Positions 27,057 to 35,025 of a stretch of DNA of 64,000 bases are shown here, in pieces. The stretch covers positions 310,001 to 374,000 of the forward strand of contig PJFC01000001.1 in NCBI GenBank assembly GCA_003574885.1, read 5' to 3'. Every line of letters starts with the position of its first letter. The first letter of the stretch is position 1. Position numbers and translations under genes: made by a program. The DNA comes from Geobacter sp. Its GTDB lineage: Bacteria; Desulfobacterota; Desulfuromonadia; Geobacterales; Geobacteraceae. The notes under the pieces were generated by a model, which saw only the letters and a program-made list of their open reading frames with translations, searched no databases and was not told the origin of the DNA.

Positions 27057-28421
27057 TCAATGACGTTGTTTCTCTATACATGCTTGCCAACCGCCGTGGA
27101 TGAAGGTCGACTTATCGCACCAGACGGCGTCCGGGTAATAATCTCCCATCAATTCCTTGGCGCATGGCCCCTTCGCGTCCAGATCCTCTCGTTTTGGAAG
27201 GTTCGGGAACGATAAGTTGAACGTGCAGTAATGGTCGGGGGGGGCAGCCCAGACATTTTGAATAGCATAGGGAAAATCTGGCGCGGGCAGCATGTTGCGG
27301 ATAACCACGAACTTGGGATACTGCTCATCCCCATAGGGCAGCCAGTTGACATTGGGCCTCAACCAGTCCGGGCGCTGCCGATCGTCCGATATGACGATCG
27401 TGTAATAGCCCCCTTCAAGACGGGTTGTCAGATCGGTTGCGCAGGCGACCAGCGAAAGCGGCGGCACAAAGTCCTGTTCGCACATGGCCCAATACCGCAT
27501 GTCGACGCTCCGGAAGCCCCGCGACGGCGACCAGACCGGCGAACCCTCGAATGTGCCGGGAAAACCCGGAGCTTTGCCATGTATGACCATGATCCGCCCG
27601 GGTTGGTATTCGTCCCCCGGCCACATCATCAGATATTTACCATCCGGATTGGGCCATAGAATCGACGGCGGGTTTTTCGGTGACGCAAACCAGAGCCGAT
27701 CGGTGGACGGCGTCCCTTCATCGATGCTGAGATCGACCACCGGTGGAAAGAGGAGTTGGGCAAGCTTATTTATATCCGACCATTTGTTGATCGGCGAGCA
27801 GGCCTCCAACTGCTTGCCGGCGCCGGTTTTCTCCGTCACTGTTATGGCGGGGAGCGGTACCCCCCCCATCAGACTTTTGCCGCTCAGGGAGGGATCGTCG
27901 TTCGCTACGTACATCCGCATGACTACCCAGACAAGGCGGTCTTTGGAAACCTCGATCGTATTCCCCGAACTCGGGCCGCTGCGCGAGACTGCGACAGTGT
28001 AGGTACCGCTGCGGCTGCCCGGTGGGACGAACGGGTTGCTGCTCCCCGGATCAGGGGCGATCTGGGCATCGTAAAGATGATCCTCTGCGAGGTTGAAACC
28101 GTTCTGACACATCGAGCCAGGAGGGTTGCACGCTATGGTCTCGTAAGCGGTGAAAGAAAAAAACCGGATATTGGGATAGGTTCCCTTGATGGTCATTGTG
28201 TCGTACTGCGTATCAAAGGGCATGATCCAATACCGGGCAGCACCGTCAGGGCCCTGCACGTTACCGGATCCTTCGGGCGAGAATTCGAGCGGCCACGCAC
28301 AGCCGCGAGAATTAAAATCCTGGGCGCGAACGATACCAGGACTGATCAGGAGCGCGAGAGCCGTCAGAACGATGAGAATGCCGATCCGGGCGATTACGGG
28401 TTGCGCGATTGTTGCTTTCAT
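27057..28421 (-). CDS. Exported 454-aa protein, unknown family
   Basis: A signal peptide (about 1-33, ending PGIVRAQ) is followed by a beta-rich mature region. Landmarks are YPNIRFFSFTAYE near residue 86, GTYTVAVSRSG near 140 and RMYVANDDPS near 169. The C-terminal third has paired cysteines and many aromatic residues. Some phrases recall the DUF1254/DUF1214 type of export domain, but I would not assign it. The ATG at 28421 lies 8 bases after AAGGAG. It precedes the Cys-rich gene, so one transcript is likely. Confidence 0.7.
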   Translation of the reverse strand: MKATIAQPVIARIGILIVLTALALLISPGIVRAQDFNSRGCAWPLEFSPEGSGNVQGPDGAARYWIMPFDTQYDTMTIKGTYPNIRFFSFTAYETIACNPPGSMCQNGFNLAEDHLYDAQIAPDPGSSNPFVPPGSRSGTYTVAVSRSGPSSGNTIEVSKDRLVWVVMRMYVANDDPSLSGKSLMGGVPLPAITVTEKTGAGKQLEACSPINKWSDINKLAQLLFPPVVDLSIDEGTPSTDRLWFASPKNPPSILWPNPDGKYLMMWPGDEYQPGRIMVIHGKAPGFPGTFEGSPVWSPSRGFRSVDMRYWAMCEQDFVPPLSLVACATDLTTRLEGGYYTIVISDDRQRPDWLRPNVNWLPYGDEQYPKFVVIRNMLPAPDFPYAIQNVWAAPPDHYCTFNLSFPNLPKREDLDAKGPCAKELMGDYYPDAVWCDKSTFIHGGWQACIEKQRH

Positions 28422-28485
28422 GGCGGGTTCTCCTTTCCTCGCTTGTTTCCGTTAAAGTCCCATTTTCTGCCGCCGCTCTTGGGAT

Positions 28486-28550
28486 CATAGGCAATTCCGT
28501 GATCTTTCAGGCCTCTTGCCCACGAACTCTACGACGGCGTCTATCTCTGG
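28486..28550 (-). pseudogene. Remnant of a phospholipase C-like gene (last about 20 codons)
   Basis: Reading on the minus strand gives EIDAVVEFVGKRPERSRNCL then a stop. This matches the C-terminal region of the intact gene at 30038-31012, EIDAAVEFVGERLEHE, at about 10 of 13 positions; the DNA match is visible too. The remnant begins four bases after the stop of the 471-aa paralogue, just where the intact copy lies relative to the 480-aa paralogue. It is too short to encode anything functional. Confidence 0.7.
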
Positions 28551-28554
28551 ACGC

Positions 28555-29970
28555 TCAAGGCTGCGGCGGCCGCGGCGAAAACTTGAGGACGCGGTCATAG
28601 AGCATCTCCGGCATAGCCGGACCGATCTTTGTCGCGGGCTCAAGGTAGATGCGGGTGAAGACGCCCAGGAGAGTGCTGGAGTCGAGGCTCAGGCGCTGGC
28701 AGTCTATGGGCGGAGACAGTTTCAGACAGTTGGGTTCGTGGGTCCCACACTCCCGCGAAACCTTATACGCGTACATCAGATCCGCATCAGAATCACCCAG
28801 AAGAAACGGCGTGGCCGTGCCCTTGCCGGTAAAGTCGCGGTCATCGATGGCACCAAGTGACAGCTTGGCCGTCTCGCTGGCATAGATATTGGTGTTCATA
28901 TAGGTCGCCTTGCCGGTGGCAACATGGTTGACGCCGTAAATCATGAGAAACTCGCCATCAGCCAGCCTGATCTGGTTGACAAAATCGTACTCGGGCAGAC
29001 CCGCGCCGACGTAAAACGCATCCCGGCTGTCTCCGCACCACACGAGACCCCGCTGGATCAAGTCATAACCTTCGTAACACATCGGCATAGTCTGGATATC
29101 GGCAGCTTCCATCCCGGTATTGGCTTCGATGATGTTCTTCCGGAGTTGATCCATCTTGTTCATCAGGTCCATCTCGGTCTTTCCCGTTCCGCGGACGCGC
29201 AGAGGCGGCGCGAGGAACGGAATCTTAGTTGGCAAGGTGCGCGGCGTCACGCGGAAAACCCTGAACGGAGGATTATTGACGTAGTCGCTGCCGGCGGCCG
29301 GAACCTCCCAGATCGCATTGCGCATTGCGATCATAAGCAGATCAGCGTTTTCGCCGTAGCCGAGGTTCAACATCTTTGCGGGGAAGACGACCGTGCTGAT
29401 GATATCTGCAGGGTAGCCGGCACGGCGCAGCGCCGCACGAACGAGGGCATCCGTTGTCTGGTCGGGGGTGAAGATCAACGCAACGGGGGCATTGAAAGGC
29501 GTTGGGCCGATGGTTTTGACCGTAGCGACATTCACAGAGTCTCCCAGGGTGGCAGGAACCGGCTTTCTGCCCCCGTCGGGATACACCCTTGACCAGAGAT
29601 AGGGAGTAATGCTGAAGTATTTTGCGGGCGGCGGCGTCAGCCCGATCAAAACGACGGCTTCTTGTGGATCCAGATGGAACTGCCCGCTCAGTTGATCCGG
29701 CACCTGGGCCGACGCGGGGACCTTCACCTGAATATACGTTTCAATGTTGAAATAGAGTGCGCTATCGACGCCCGGGGTGTTGGCGCACCACTCTGCCGCC
29801 GGATTCCAGGGGACAACAGCGCCCTCCGTGACGTCCAATCCCTCCTGTTCAAGCGCATTTCGAAATTTCCCGACTTGTGTGTCAGGAGCCTGCCCCGCCC
29901 GAGCGAACGCGCACGGCGCGATCAGTAAGACAACAGTTATGACTACGGAAAGTAGTAATTTTGCCTTCAT
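28555..29970 (-). CDS. Exported paralogue 1 (471 aa), unknown family
   Basis: One of three full-length paralogues. Signal peptide MKAKLLLSVVITVVLLIAPC ending at AFA. Shared blocks: PPPAKYFSI; DSVNVATVKTIGP; LIFTPDQTTDALVRAALRRA; FRVTPR; LRVRGTGKTEMDLM; EFLMIYGVNHVATGKATYMN; and the tail YDRVLKFSPRP. Conserved Cys residues in the late part suggest disulfides. The start follows AAAGGAGAAACGGT, a leader shared with its relatives. It is likely secreted or periplasmic; the function is unknown. Confidence 0.75.
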   Translation of the reverse strand: MKAKLLLSVVITVVLLIAPCAFARAGQAPDTQVGKFRNALEQEGLDVTEGAVVPWNPAAEWCANTPGVDSALYFNIETYIQVKVPASAQVPDQLSGQFHLDPQEAVVLIGLTPPPAKYFSITPYLWSRVYPDGGRKPVPATLGDSVNVATVKTIGPTPFNAPVALIFTPDQTTDALVRAALRRAGYPADIISTVVFPAKMLNLGYGENADLLMIAMRNAIWEVPAAGSDYVNNPPFRVFRVTPRTLPTKIPFLAPPLRVRGTGKTEMDLMNKMDQLRKNIIEANTGMEAADIQTMPMCYEGYDLIQRGLVWCGDSRDAFYVGAGLPEYDFVNQIRLADGEFLMIYGVNHVATGKATYMNTNIYASETAKLSLGAIDDRDFTGKGTATPFLLGDSDADLMYAYKVSRECGTHEPNCLKLSPPIDCQRLSLDSSTLLGVFTRIYLEPATKIGPAMPEMLYDRVLKFSPRPPQP

Positions 29971-30037
29971 ACCGTTTCTCCTTTGCGTTTATTGTGCATA
30001 CGCGAATTGATTTCATAGCTCGTCAGAGACTCGTTTC

Positions 30038-31012
30038 TTATTTGCCGTGATATTCATAGATAATCTCATGTTCCAGGCGCTCGCCCACGAACTCGACGGC
30101 AGCATCTATCTCTTCCTTGTAATCGTCGCAGATGCCAATGGCGCTGAACAGGGCCGCTTTTAAGATCTCGACGGGAACAGATAATTCCAGCTCGAAGAGC
30201 ACCCCTGCCAGCTGATCGGCGAGCATCTGCACGGCAACCGGTTCGGGCTGGGAAATGGCCTGTCCCAGAAAAATCATGTCCTTCCGGTGCCCCTTCTCGA
30301 CAGCAGTCAATACGTTGGCTGCGGCCTGGTCGTCGTCGTCAAAGCCAGAGCAGTTGGCCGCGTAATCCGCTGCATAGGCCTTCACGAGCAGGGGCTGAAA
30401 CCTTTTCGTCTCATTTCGGGCCGCCGTGGCCAGCCGCCGTCCGAGCAGAGGAGCCACTTCGTTCCCGAGCCTGATGTCTACCGCCTCTTCCGTGATCAGA
30501 TGGGCGACCAGGAGCGCCATGTCCGGGTCCATGCGGAGATCGGCGAAAGCAGCGCCGAACGTCCGCTCAGGGTTGGCAGGGTCTACCGGAGTAGTCAGCA
30601 GTTGCCTGGCCTTGATGATGATGTAACCGTCGTTTTCGTATCCGGGCCTCAGACCGAAGTGATGCGCGACGGAATCGGCCCCCCAGGTATCGTTGTGGCT
30701 GACGAAGCCATACGCGAGGGCTTTTTCTGAGTTTGTCTCCGCGGCATTCCAGACCTTCAGGGAAGTCTCGGCATACGTTCCCTGGAGCTGATCCCCTATC
30801 CAGCCGGGACAAAGGGCTTCGTCGAAGACGAAGTTGTACATGTCCGGCGCGGTGCTCCCCCACATTTCGCTCAAGTTGTCGATGCCCACAGACGCACCCA
30901 GCCGGTCGGCAATGTAGGCATGGGTGGCCTGGTTCCATGAAAATGCCGCTGCAGGCATCATGACGAACAAGAAGCAAATCAACCCCAGTGTCATACGGAC
31001 TTTTCTTCCCAT
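30038..31012 (-). CDS. Exported zinc-dependent phospholipase C-like protein
   Basis: 324 aa. The signal peptide ends at AFS, leaving Trp26 as the probable first mature residue, followed by SWNQATHAYIADRLG with His31. In zinc-dependent phospholipase C and S1/P1 nucleases an N-terminal Trp and nearby His bind zinc. Further likely ligands are in SHNDTWGAD (105-113) and His117-His118. Phosphodiester cleavage of phospholipids or nucleic acids is plausible but unproven. It lies between two paralogue genes, and a decayed second copy lies at 28,486. Confidence 0.7.
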   Translation of the reverse strand: MGRKVRMTLGLICFLFVMMPAAAFSWNQATHAYIADRLGASVGIDNLSEMWGSTAPDMYNFVFDEALCPGWIGDQLQGTYAETSLKVWNAAETNSEKALAYGFVSHNDTWGADSVAHHFGLRPGYENDGYIIIKARQLLTTPVDPANPERTFGAAFADLRMDPDMALLVAHLITEEAVDIRLGNEVAPLLGRRLATAARNETKRFQPLLVKAYAADYAANCSGFDDDDQAAANVLTAVEKGHRKDMIFLGQAISQPEPVAVQMLADQLAGVLFELELSVPVEILKAALFSAIGICDDYKEEIDAAVEFVGERLEHEIIYEYHGK

Positions 31013-31050
31013 CTCAGTCCTCCTCTGTTACCTGCCCCGTTCACAGCGGA

Positions 31051-32493
31051 TCAGGGCCGCGGCGAAAACTTGATGACGCGGTCGTAGAGAATCTCTTGCA
31101 TGGCGGCTCCGACCTTGGTCGCAGGCTCGAGATACATGCGGAAAAATAAACCCAAGACAGTGCTGGAATCGAGTATCACTCGCTTGCAGGGGGCAGACAA
31201 TGGCAGACAGTTGGGTTCGTCCTTCCCACAGTTCCGCGACACCTTGTATGCGTACATCAGATTCGCATCAAGATCCCCAGGGAGATAGCCCGTTGCCGTG
31301 CCAGGAAAAAGGTCATCGGAGACCCCGCCAACGAATGCATCCCATTTCGGAACGGGGGGTCCGCCATCTTCTTTCCTCCCGGTGGCGTAGAAATTGATGT
31401 TCATGTACGTTGTTTTGCGGGTAGCGACGTGATTGACGCCGTAAACCATGAGAAACTCATCATCGCCCAGCGTGATAATGTCATTCAAATAAGGTTGGGG
31501 CATCTGCCATCCGGCGGATAAGTTAAATGCATCCCTGGTGCCTCCATCTGCCCATATTTCGCGTTGCAGGTTGTCATAGTCCTCATAGTTGGCTATGGCC
31601 GAGCGAAAATCCGTTGCATGGTAGTTCCCCGCATTGGCTGCGATGATGGCCGCGCGCAGTTCTCCCAGCTTGTTCATCAGGCGCATTTCGCTCTCTCCCG
31701 TTCCACGGACGCGCAGAGGGGGCATGAGAAAGGGATTGGGGATTGCCGGAGTGCGTGGCGTCACCCGGAAGATATGGAGCGTTTGCGGTGCACCCTGTAT
31801 GTAACGTTGGCCGGCGATCGGATCTTCAAACAGCGCAGTGCGCAAACTGATCTGAAAATCGTCAGCTGTCTCCTCATCCCCAAGTTTCAGCATCGATGCG
31901 GGGAGTACATTGGTATTGATGATCGCCTCCGGGTAACCGGCGCGCCGCAGCGCCGCGCGGATGCCGGCGTCCGTACCCTGGTCCGGGGTATAAATCAGCG
32001 CAAAGGGGGTGTTAAACGGCGCAGAGCCAGTGGTTTTGATAGTGGCGTTATTGACAGCATCTCCCACGGTACCGAAAATCTCTGTTCGTCCCTTATCGGG
32101 GTAAAACCGGGTGCCGATCCAGGCGTAGAAGCCGAAGTATTTTGCGGGTGGAGGCGTCTGTCCGATCAGTACGACGGCTTCGTCATGCCGAATTTTGAAC
32201 CTCGTTGTCAGATCTGGGATCTCTCCCTGTTTCGGGACCTTTTTCGGGACGTTGAGGATGAGATAGAGACCTGAGTTGGCCAACCGGGCGGACGGGATTG
32301 TGCCGGCGCATAAATCCCCCAGCGGGTCCCAAACCATCGCAGCGCCGGGTGTCACGTCAAATCCGTCTTCATTGAGTGCACTTTGGAACCTGGCCAGGGC
32401 GCGAGGGTCCTGCCCCGCTTGTTGAGCGAACACACACGGAGCCAGCAGCAACACGATAGACATGATTACAGAGAGCAGTATTTTTGCGTTCAT
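31051..32493 (-). CDS. Exported paralogue 2 (480 aa), unknown family
   Basis: Signal peptide MNAKILLSVIMSIVLLLAPC with cleavage near VFAQQ. It shares the blocks of paralogue 1: TPPPAKYFGFY, DAVNNATIKTTG, LIYTPDQGTDAGIRAALRRA, FRVTPRTP, LRVRGTGESEMRLM, EFLMVYGVNHVATRKTTYMN and the tail YDRVIKFSPRP. The ATG at 32493 follows GGAGGAG. It lies 38 bases upstream of the phospholipase-like gene, so they are probably co-transcribed. No known domain is recognised. Confidence 0.75.
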   Translation of the reverse strand: MNAKILLSVIMSIVLLLAPCVFAQQAGQDPRALARFQSALNEDGFDVTPGAAMVWDPLGDLCAGTIPSARLANSGLYLILNVPKKVPKQGEIPDLTTRFKIRHDEAVVLIGQTPPPAKYFGFYAWIGTRFYPDKGRTEIFGTVGDAVNNATIKTTGSAPFNTPFALIYTPDQGTDAGIRAALRRAGYPEAIINTNVLPASMLKLGDEETADDFQISLRTALFEDPIAGQRYIQGAPQTLHIFRVTPRTPAIPNPFLMPPLRVRGTGESEMRLMNKLGELRAAIIAANAGNYHATDFRSAIANYEDYDNLQREIWADGGTRDAFNLSAGWQMPQPYLNDIITLGDDEFLMVYGVNHVATRKTTYMNINFYATGRKEDGGPPVPKWDAFVGGVSDDLFPGTATGYLPGDLDANLMYAYKVSRNCGKDEPNCLPLSAPCKRVILDSSTVLGLFFRMYLEPATKVGAAMQEILYDRVIKFSPRP

Positions 32494-32553
32494 ACCCCTT
32501 ACTCCTCCTTTGGTTCACCGGTTGTGAATTTTCCCCTTCCCTTTCTTCACAGC

Positions 32554-34089
32554 TCAATGCCGCGGCGAAAACTTGATCATCCGGTGATACACGACTTCAG
32601 TAAATGCCGGACCAACGCTCGTTGCCGGCTCGAGATAGGAGCGCGTTGCGAAGGCCAACTTCGTATTTGCCCGAATGGCCGCGTGCACGTCATCGTCACC
32701 GTCGAGCTGCAATTCGGCGCAATCCCCGCTTGACATTTTCAAACAGAAAGGCTCGCCACCGCACTGCCACGAAATCTTGTACACAAACATCTGAGAAGCT
32801 TTGGGATCGCCGCTGGGAAGATAGAAATCAGCGCTGTTCACAAAATCGGTATCGAAGACACTCCCTATGGCCAACTGTGACTGCTTGGCATAGGCATTCA
32901 GGTTCATATATGCGGCTTTCCCCGTGGCGGTGTGGTTAACGCCATACATGACCAGGAATTCGTTGTCGGCCAAGGTGATATCGTAATTTACGTTGTTGGG
33001 AAAAGCGTCAGCGCCGGCACCGACATAGATCGTGTCGCGGCAATCGAGATACGCCCGCTTCATCTGCTGCATGAAATCGTAACCGTCGTAACTCCCCGGC
33101 GCCGACGTATATTCGCCGGCCACGACGTACCCCCTTTCGGCATACTTGCTGATGACGCGGTCGCGGATCTCGTCAAGTTTCCCCATGAGGCCCATCTCGG
33201 TCTTTCCGGTTCCGCGGACGCGCAACTCCGGAGCCGGGAAGGGTTTCAGATTTGCCGCAGAGAATACCTTCGGCGTCACCCGGAAAACCGATACCGGCGA
33301 CGGTACCGACGAGTCGGGAGTGTTGTCCAAGCTGTTCATGTAGGCCAGACCCGCGGCTTCGCCTGCCGCGCCGTTGAGCCACTTCGCATTTCGTCCGAGG
33401 ATCATGAATATGTCGTAGCCTTGGCCGATACCCAGGTTGAGCAGCGAGGCGGGGAAGACGATTGTATTGACAATTGACGGGGGATAGCCGGCCTTCTGCA
33501 GGGCGGAGCGAACGCTCGCATCGGTGCCCTGATCGGGGGTAAAAATCAGCACCATCGGGGCGCTGTACGGATCGGGGCCGATGGTCTTGATGGTCGCAAC
33601 GTTCACCGTATCCCCCAGGGTGGTACCCACGTCCAGACAATGCGGGTCTCCATCGCATCCTTGAATGGGCGGAGTAAGCAGACCTGCGGGAACGGGCTGC
33701 GCGTAATGTTTATTGAGCAGGAAGGGCTGGTAGGAGAAATAGGTCACGGGCGGCGGTGTCACGCCAATAAACACGATGGCCTCATCGGCACGGAGTTGAA
33801 AAGTATACGGTATCTGTGTGGGATCGCCTTCTAGATGCGGAACCACGGCGGTCAAATACGGAGCGCCCTTGTTGTTGTATTTGGCACTGAAAACCTTTCC
33901 GCTACAGTACTGTTGCCACATGTCAAGCGACTTGCTTTGGCCTGGTTGGACGATGAATCCATCTTGCTCGAGCGCATTTTTAAACCTGTCCAGGGCGCGA
34001 GGGTCCTGTCCCGCTTGTTGAGCGAACGCGCACGGTACCAGCGACAACAGAGCAGCCATGATTACGGACAGCAGTATTTTTGCCTTCAT
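32554..34089 (-). CDS. Exported paralogue 3 (511 aa), unknown family
   Basis: Signal peptide MKAKILLSVIMAALLSLVPC with cleavage near AFAQQ. Same architecture as paralogues 1 and 2 (TPPPVTYFSYQPF, DTVNVATIKTIGPDP, LIFTPDQGTDASVRSALQKA, FRVTPKVF, LRVRGTGKTEMGLM, YGVNHTATGKAAYMN, tail RMIKFSPRH) with about 30 extra residues, including QGCDGDPHCLDVG. The leader AAGGAGGAAACGGT-ATG matches those of its relatives. Only 60 bases separate it from paralogue 2. Confidence 0.75.
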   Translation of the reverse strand: MKAKILLSVIMAALLSLVPCAFAQQAGQDPRALDRFKNALEQDGFIVQPGQSKSLDMWQQYCSGKVFSAKYNNKGAPYLTAVVPHLEGDPTQIPYTFQLRADEAIVFIGVTPPPVTYFSYQPFLLNKHYAQPVPAGLLTPPIQGCDGDPHCLDVGTTLGDTVNVATIKTIGPDPYSAPMVLIFTPDQGTDASVRSALQKAGYPPSIVNTIVFPASLLNLGIGQGYDIFMILGRNAKWLNGAAGEAAGLAYMNSLDNTPDSSVPSPVSVFRVTPKVFSAANLKPFPAPELRVRGTGKTEMGLMGKLDEIRDRVISKYAERGYVVAGEYTSAPGSYDGYDFMQQMKRAYLDCRDTIYVGAGADAFPNNVNYDITLADNEFLVMYGVNHTATGKAAYMNLNAYAKQSQLAIGSVFDTDFVNSADFYLPSGDPKASQMFVYKISWQCGGEPFCLKMSSGDCAELQLDGDDDVHAAIRANTKLAFATRSYLEPATSVGPAFTEVVYHRMIKFSPRH

Positions 34090-34175
34090 ACCGTTTCCTC
34101 CTTCCTTGGTTTTTTGGCTCGCATGCCCTACCTCACTCGTTGCCGCGATGGCAACTCTAATGTCCTTAAAAGAGC

Positions 34176-34817
34176 CTACTGCGGCGTGAACGTGAGTATC
34201 CTCGGGGTTAGCAGTTTGGTCGTGTCTGGCCCGCGTGCGCTACCCGGGGCGGTGTAGTCGCGAATCCCGGGCCAGAACATACCGAACAGGGCTGGATCTC
34301 CTGGCGCATCAGTGTCACCCTTCTTCGGCACCATATCCTCGCCGATCTCGGTGCAGTCCTGGCGGAACCTGGCGGGCGGCAGCAGGTCCGTGAGCTGGTC
34401 GCAACTGCGGGTGAAGAAGTGCACGAAGAACTTGTCGGTATTGTTCACGGAGTCAGCGTAGCCGTCCGCGGAGCCCTTGAGGAAGGTGTCCACAGTGCCC
34501 GTAGGTGCGAGATATGTCGAGGCATCGTTGACGGACAGGCCGACGTAGGTCGCGTTACCGGTCTCGGTGGCCAGGGTGCTCACCACCGCGTAGACCTGCC
34601 TGGAATCGAGCGGGAGGGGTCCAGTGAAGAAGAGGCCAGCGTCCGTCTGGTCGCCACACCACATGTTGACCTTGCGGCAGTACGGCCCGGCCACCCCGAA
34701 GTCCCGCAGCGGTTCCGCCATAAAGGATGAGGCAGGCGGCGGCTGCGTGCAATCGACACTGTGAAGGCCCGCGATACTGCTGACACGGTCGCACACCGCA
34801 TTGACAAGGTCCTGCAT
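34176..34817 (-). CDS. N-terminally shortened relative of the paralogues (213 aa)
   Basis: It corresponds to the C-terminal half of the paralogues: WCGDQTDAG aligns with WCGDSRDAF, NATYVGLSVNDAS with the ATGKATYMN region, and the tail LTPRILTFTPQ with RVIKFSPRP. No signal peptide is present. The leader AAAGGAGGAAACGGT directly before the ATG is the family leader, so an internal deletion probably joined the old start to the middle of the gene. It could be expressed as a cytoplasmic fragment or be decaying. Confidence 0.6.
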   Translation of the reverse strand: MQDLVNAVCDRVSSIAGLHSVDCTQPPPASSFMAEPLRDFGVAGPYCRKVNMWCGDQTDAGLFFTGPLPLDSRQVYAVVSTLATETGNATYVGLSVNDASTYLAPTGTVDTFLKGSADGYADSVNNTDKFFVHFFTRSCDQLTDLLPPARFRQDCTEIGEDMVPKKGDTDAPGDPALFGMFWPGIRDYTAPGSARGPDTTKLLTPRILTFTPQ

Positions 34818-34939
34818 ACCGTTTCCTCCTTTTGCGGTTATTTAGCTTCGTACACTTACTCAAGCTCACCTTAAATGCAGAGGAAACAGTGTGAAAACAC
34901 CGTCCAGCCTGACGGGCACGTCACGCAGGGGCTGCCAGT

Positions 34940-34977
34940 TCCACAACGATTCACTCAAGAGGGCAACGGCGGCGAAA
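34940..34977 (-). pseudogene. Possible remnant of another paralogue tail
   Basis: The minus strand reads EFSPPLPS then a stop. The DNA word CGGCGAAAACT matches the tail of every intact paralogue (KFSPRP-stop). Only about a dozen codons are open, so this could be chance. Confidence 0.25.
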
Positions 34978-35025
34978 ACTCAGAGGGAAGAGCGGCTCAT
35001 CGGCTCTCCCCTCCGGATCAGGCGC

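Noticed and set aside
28555-34089. Assigning the paralogues to DUF1254/DUF1214
   Set aside because: A few phrases are similar, but the conserved order of motifs does not match what I know of those families, so the function is left open.
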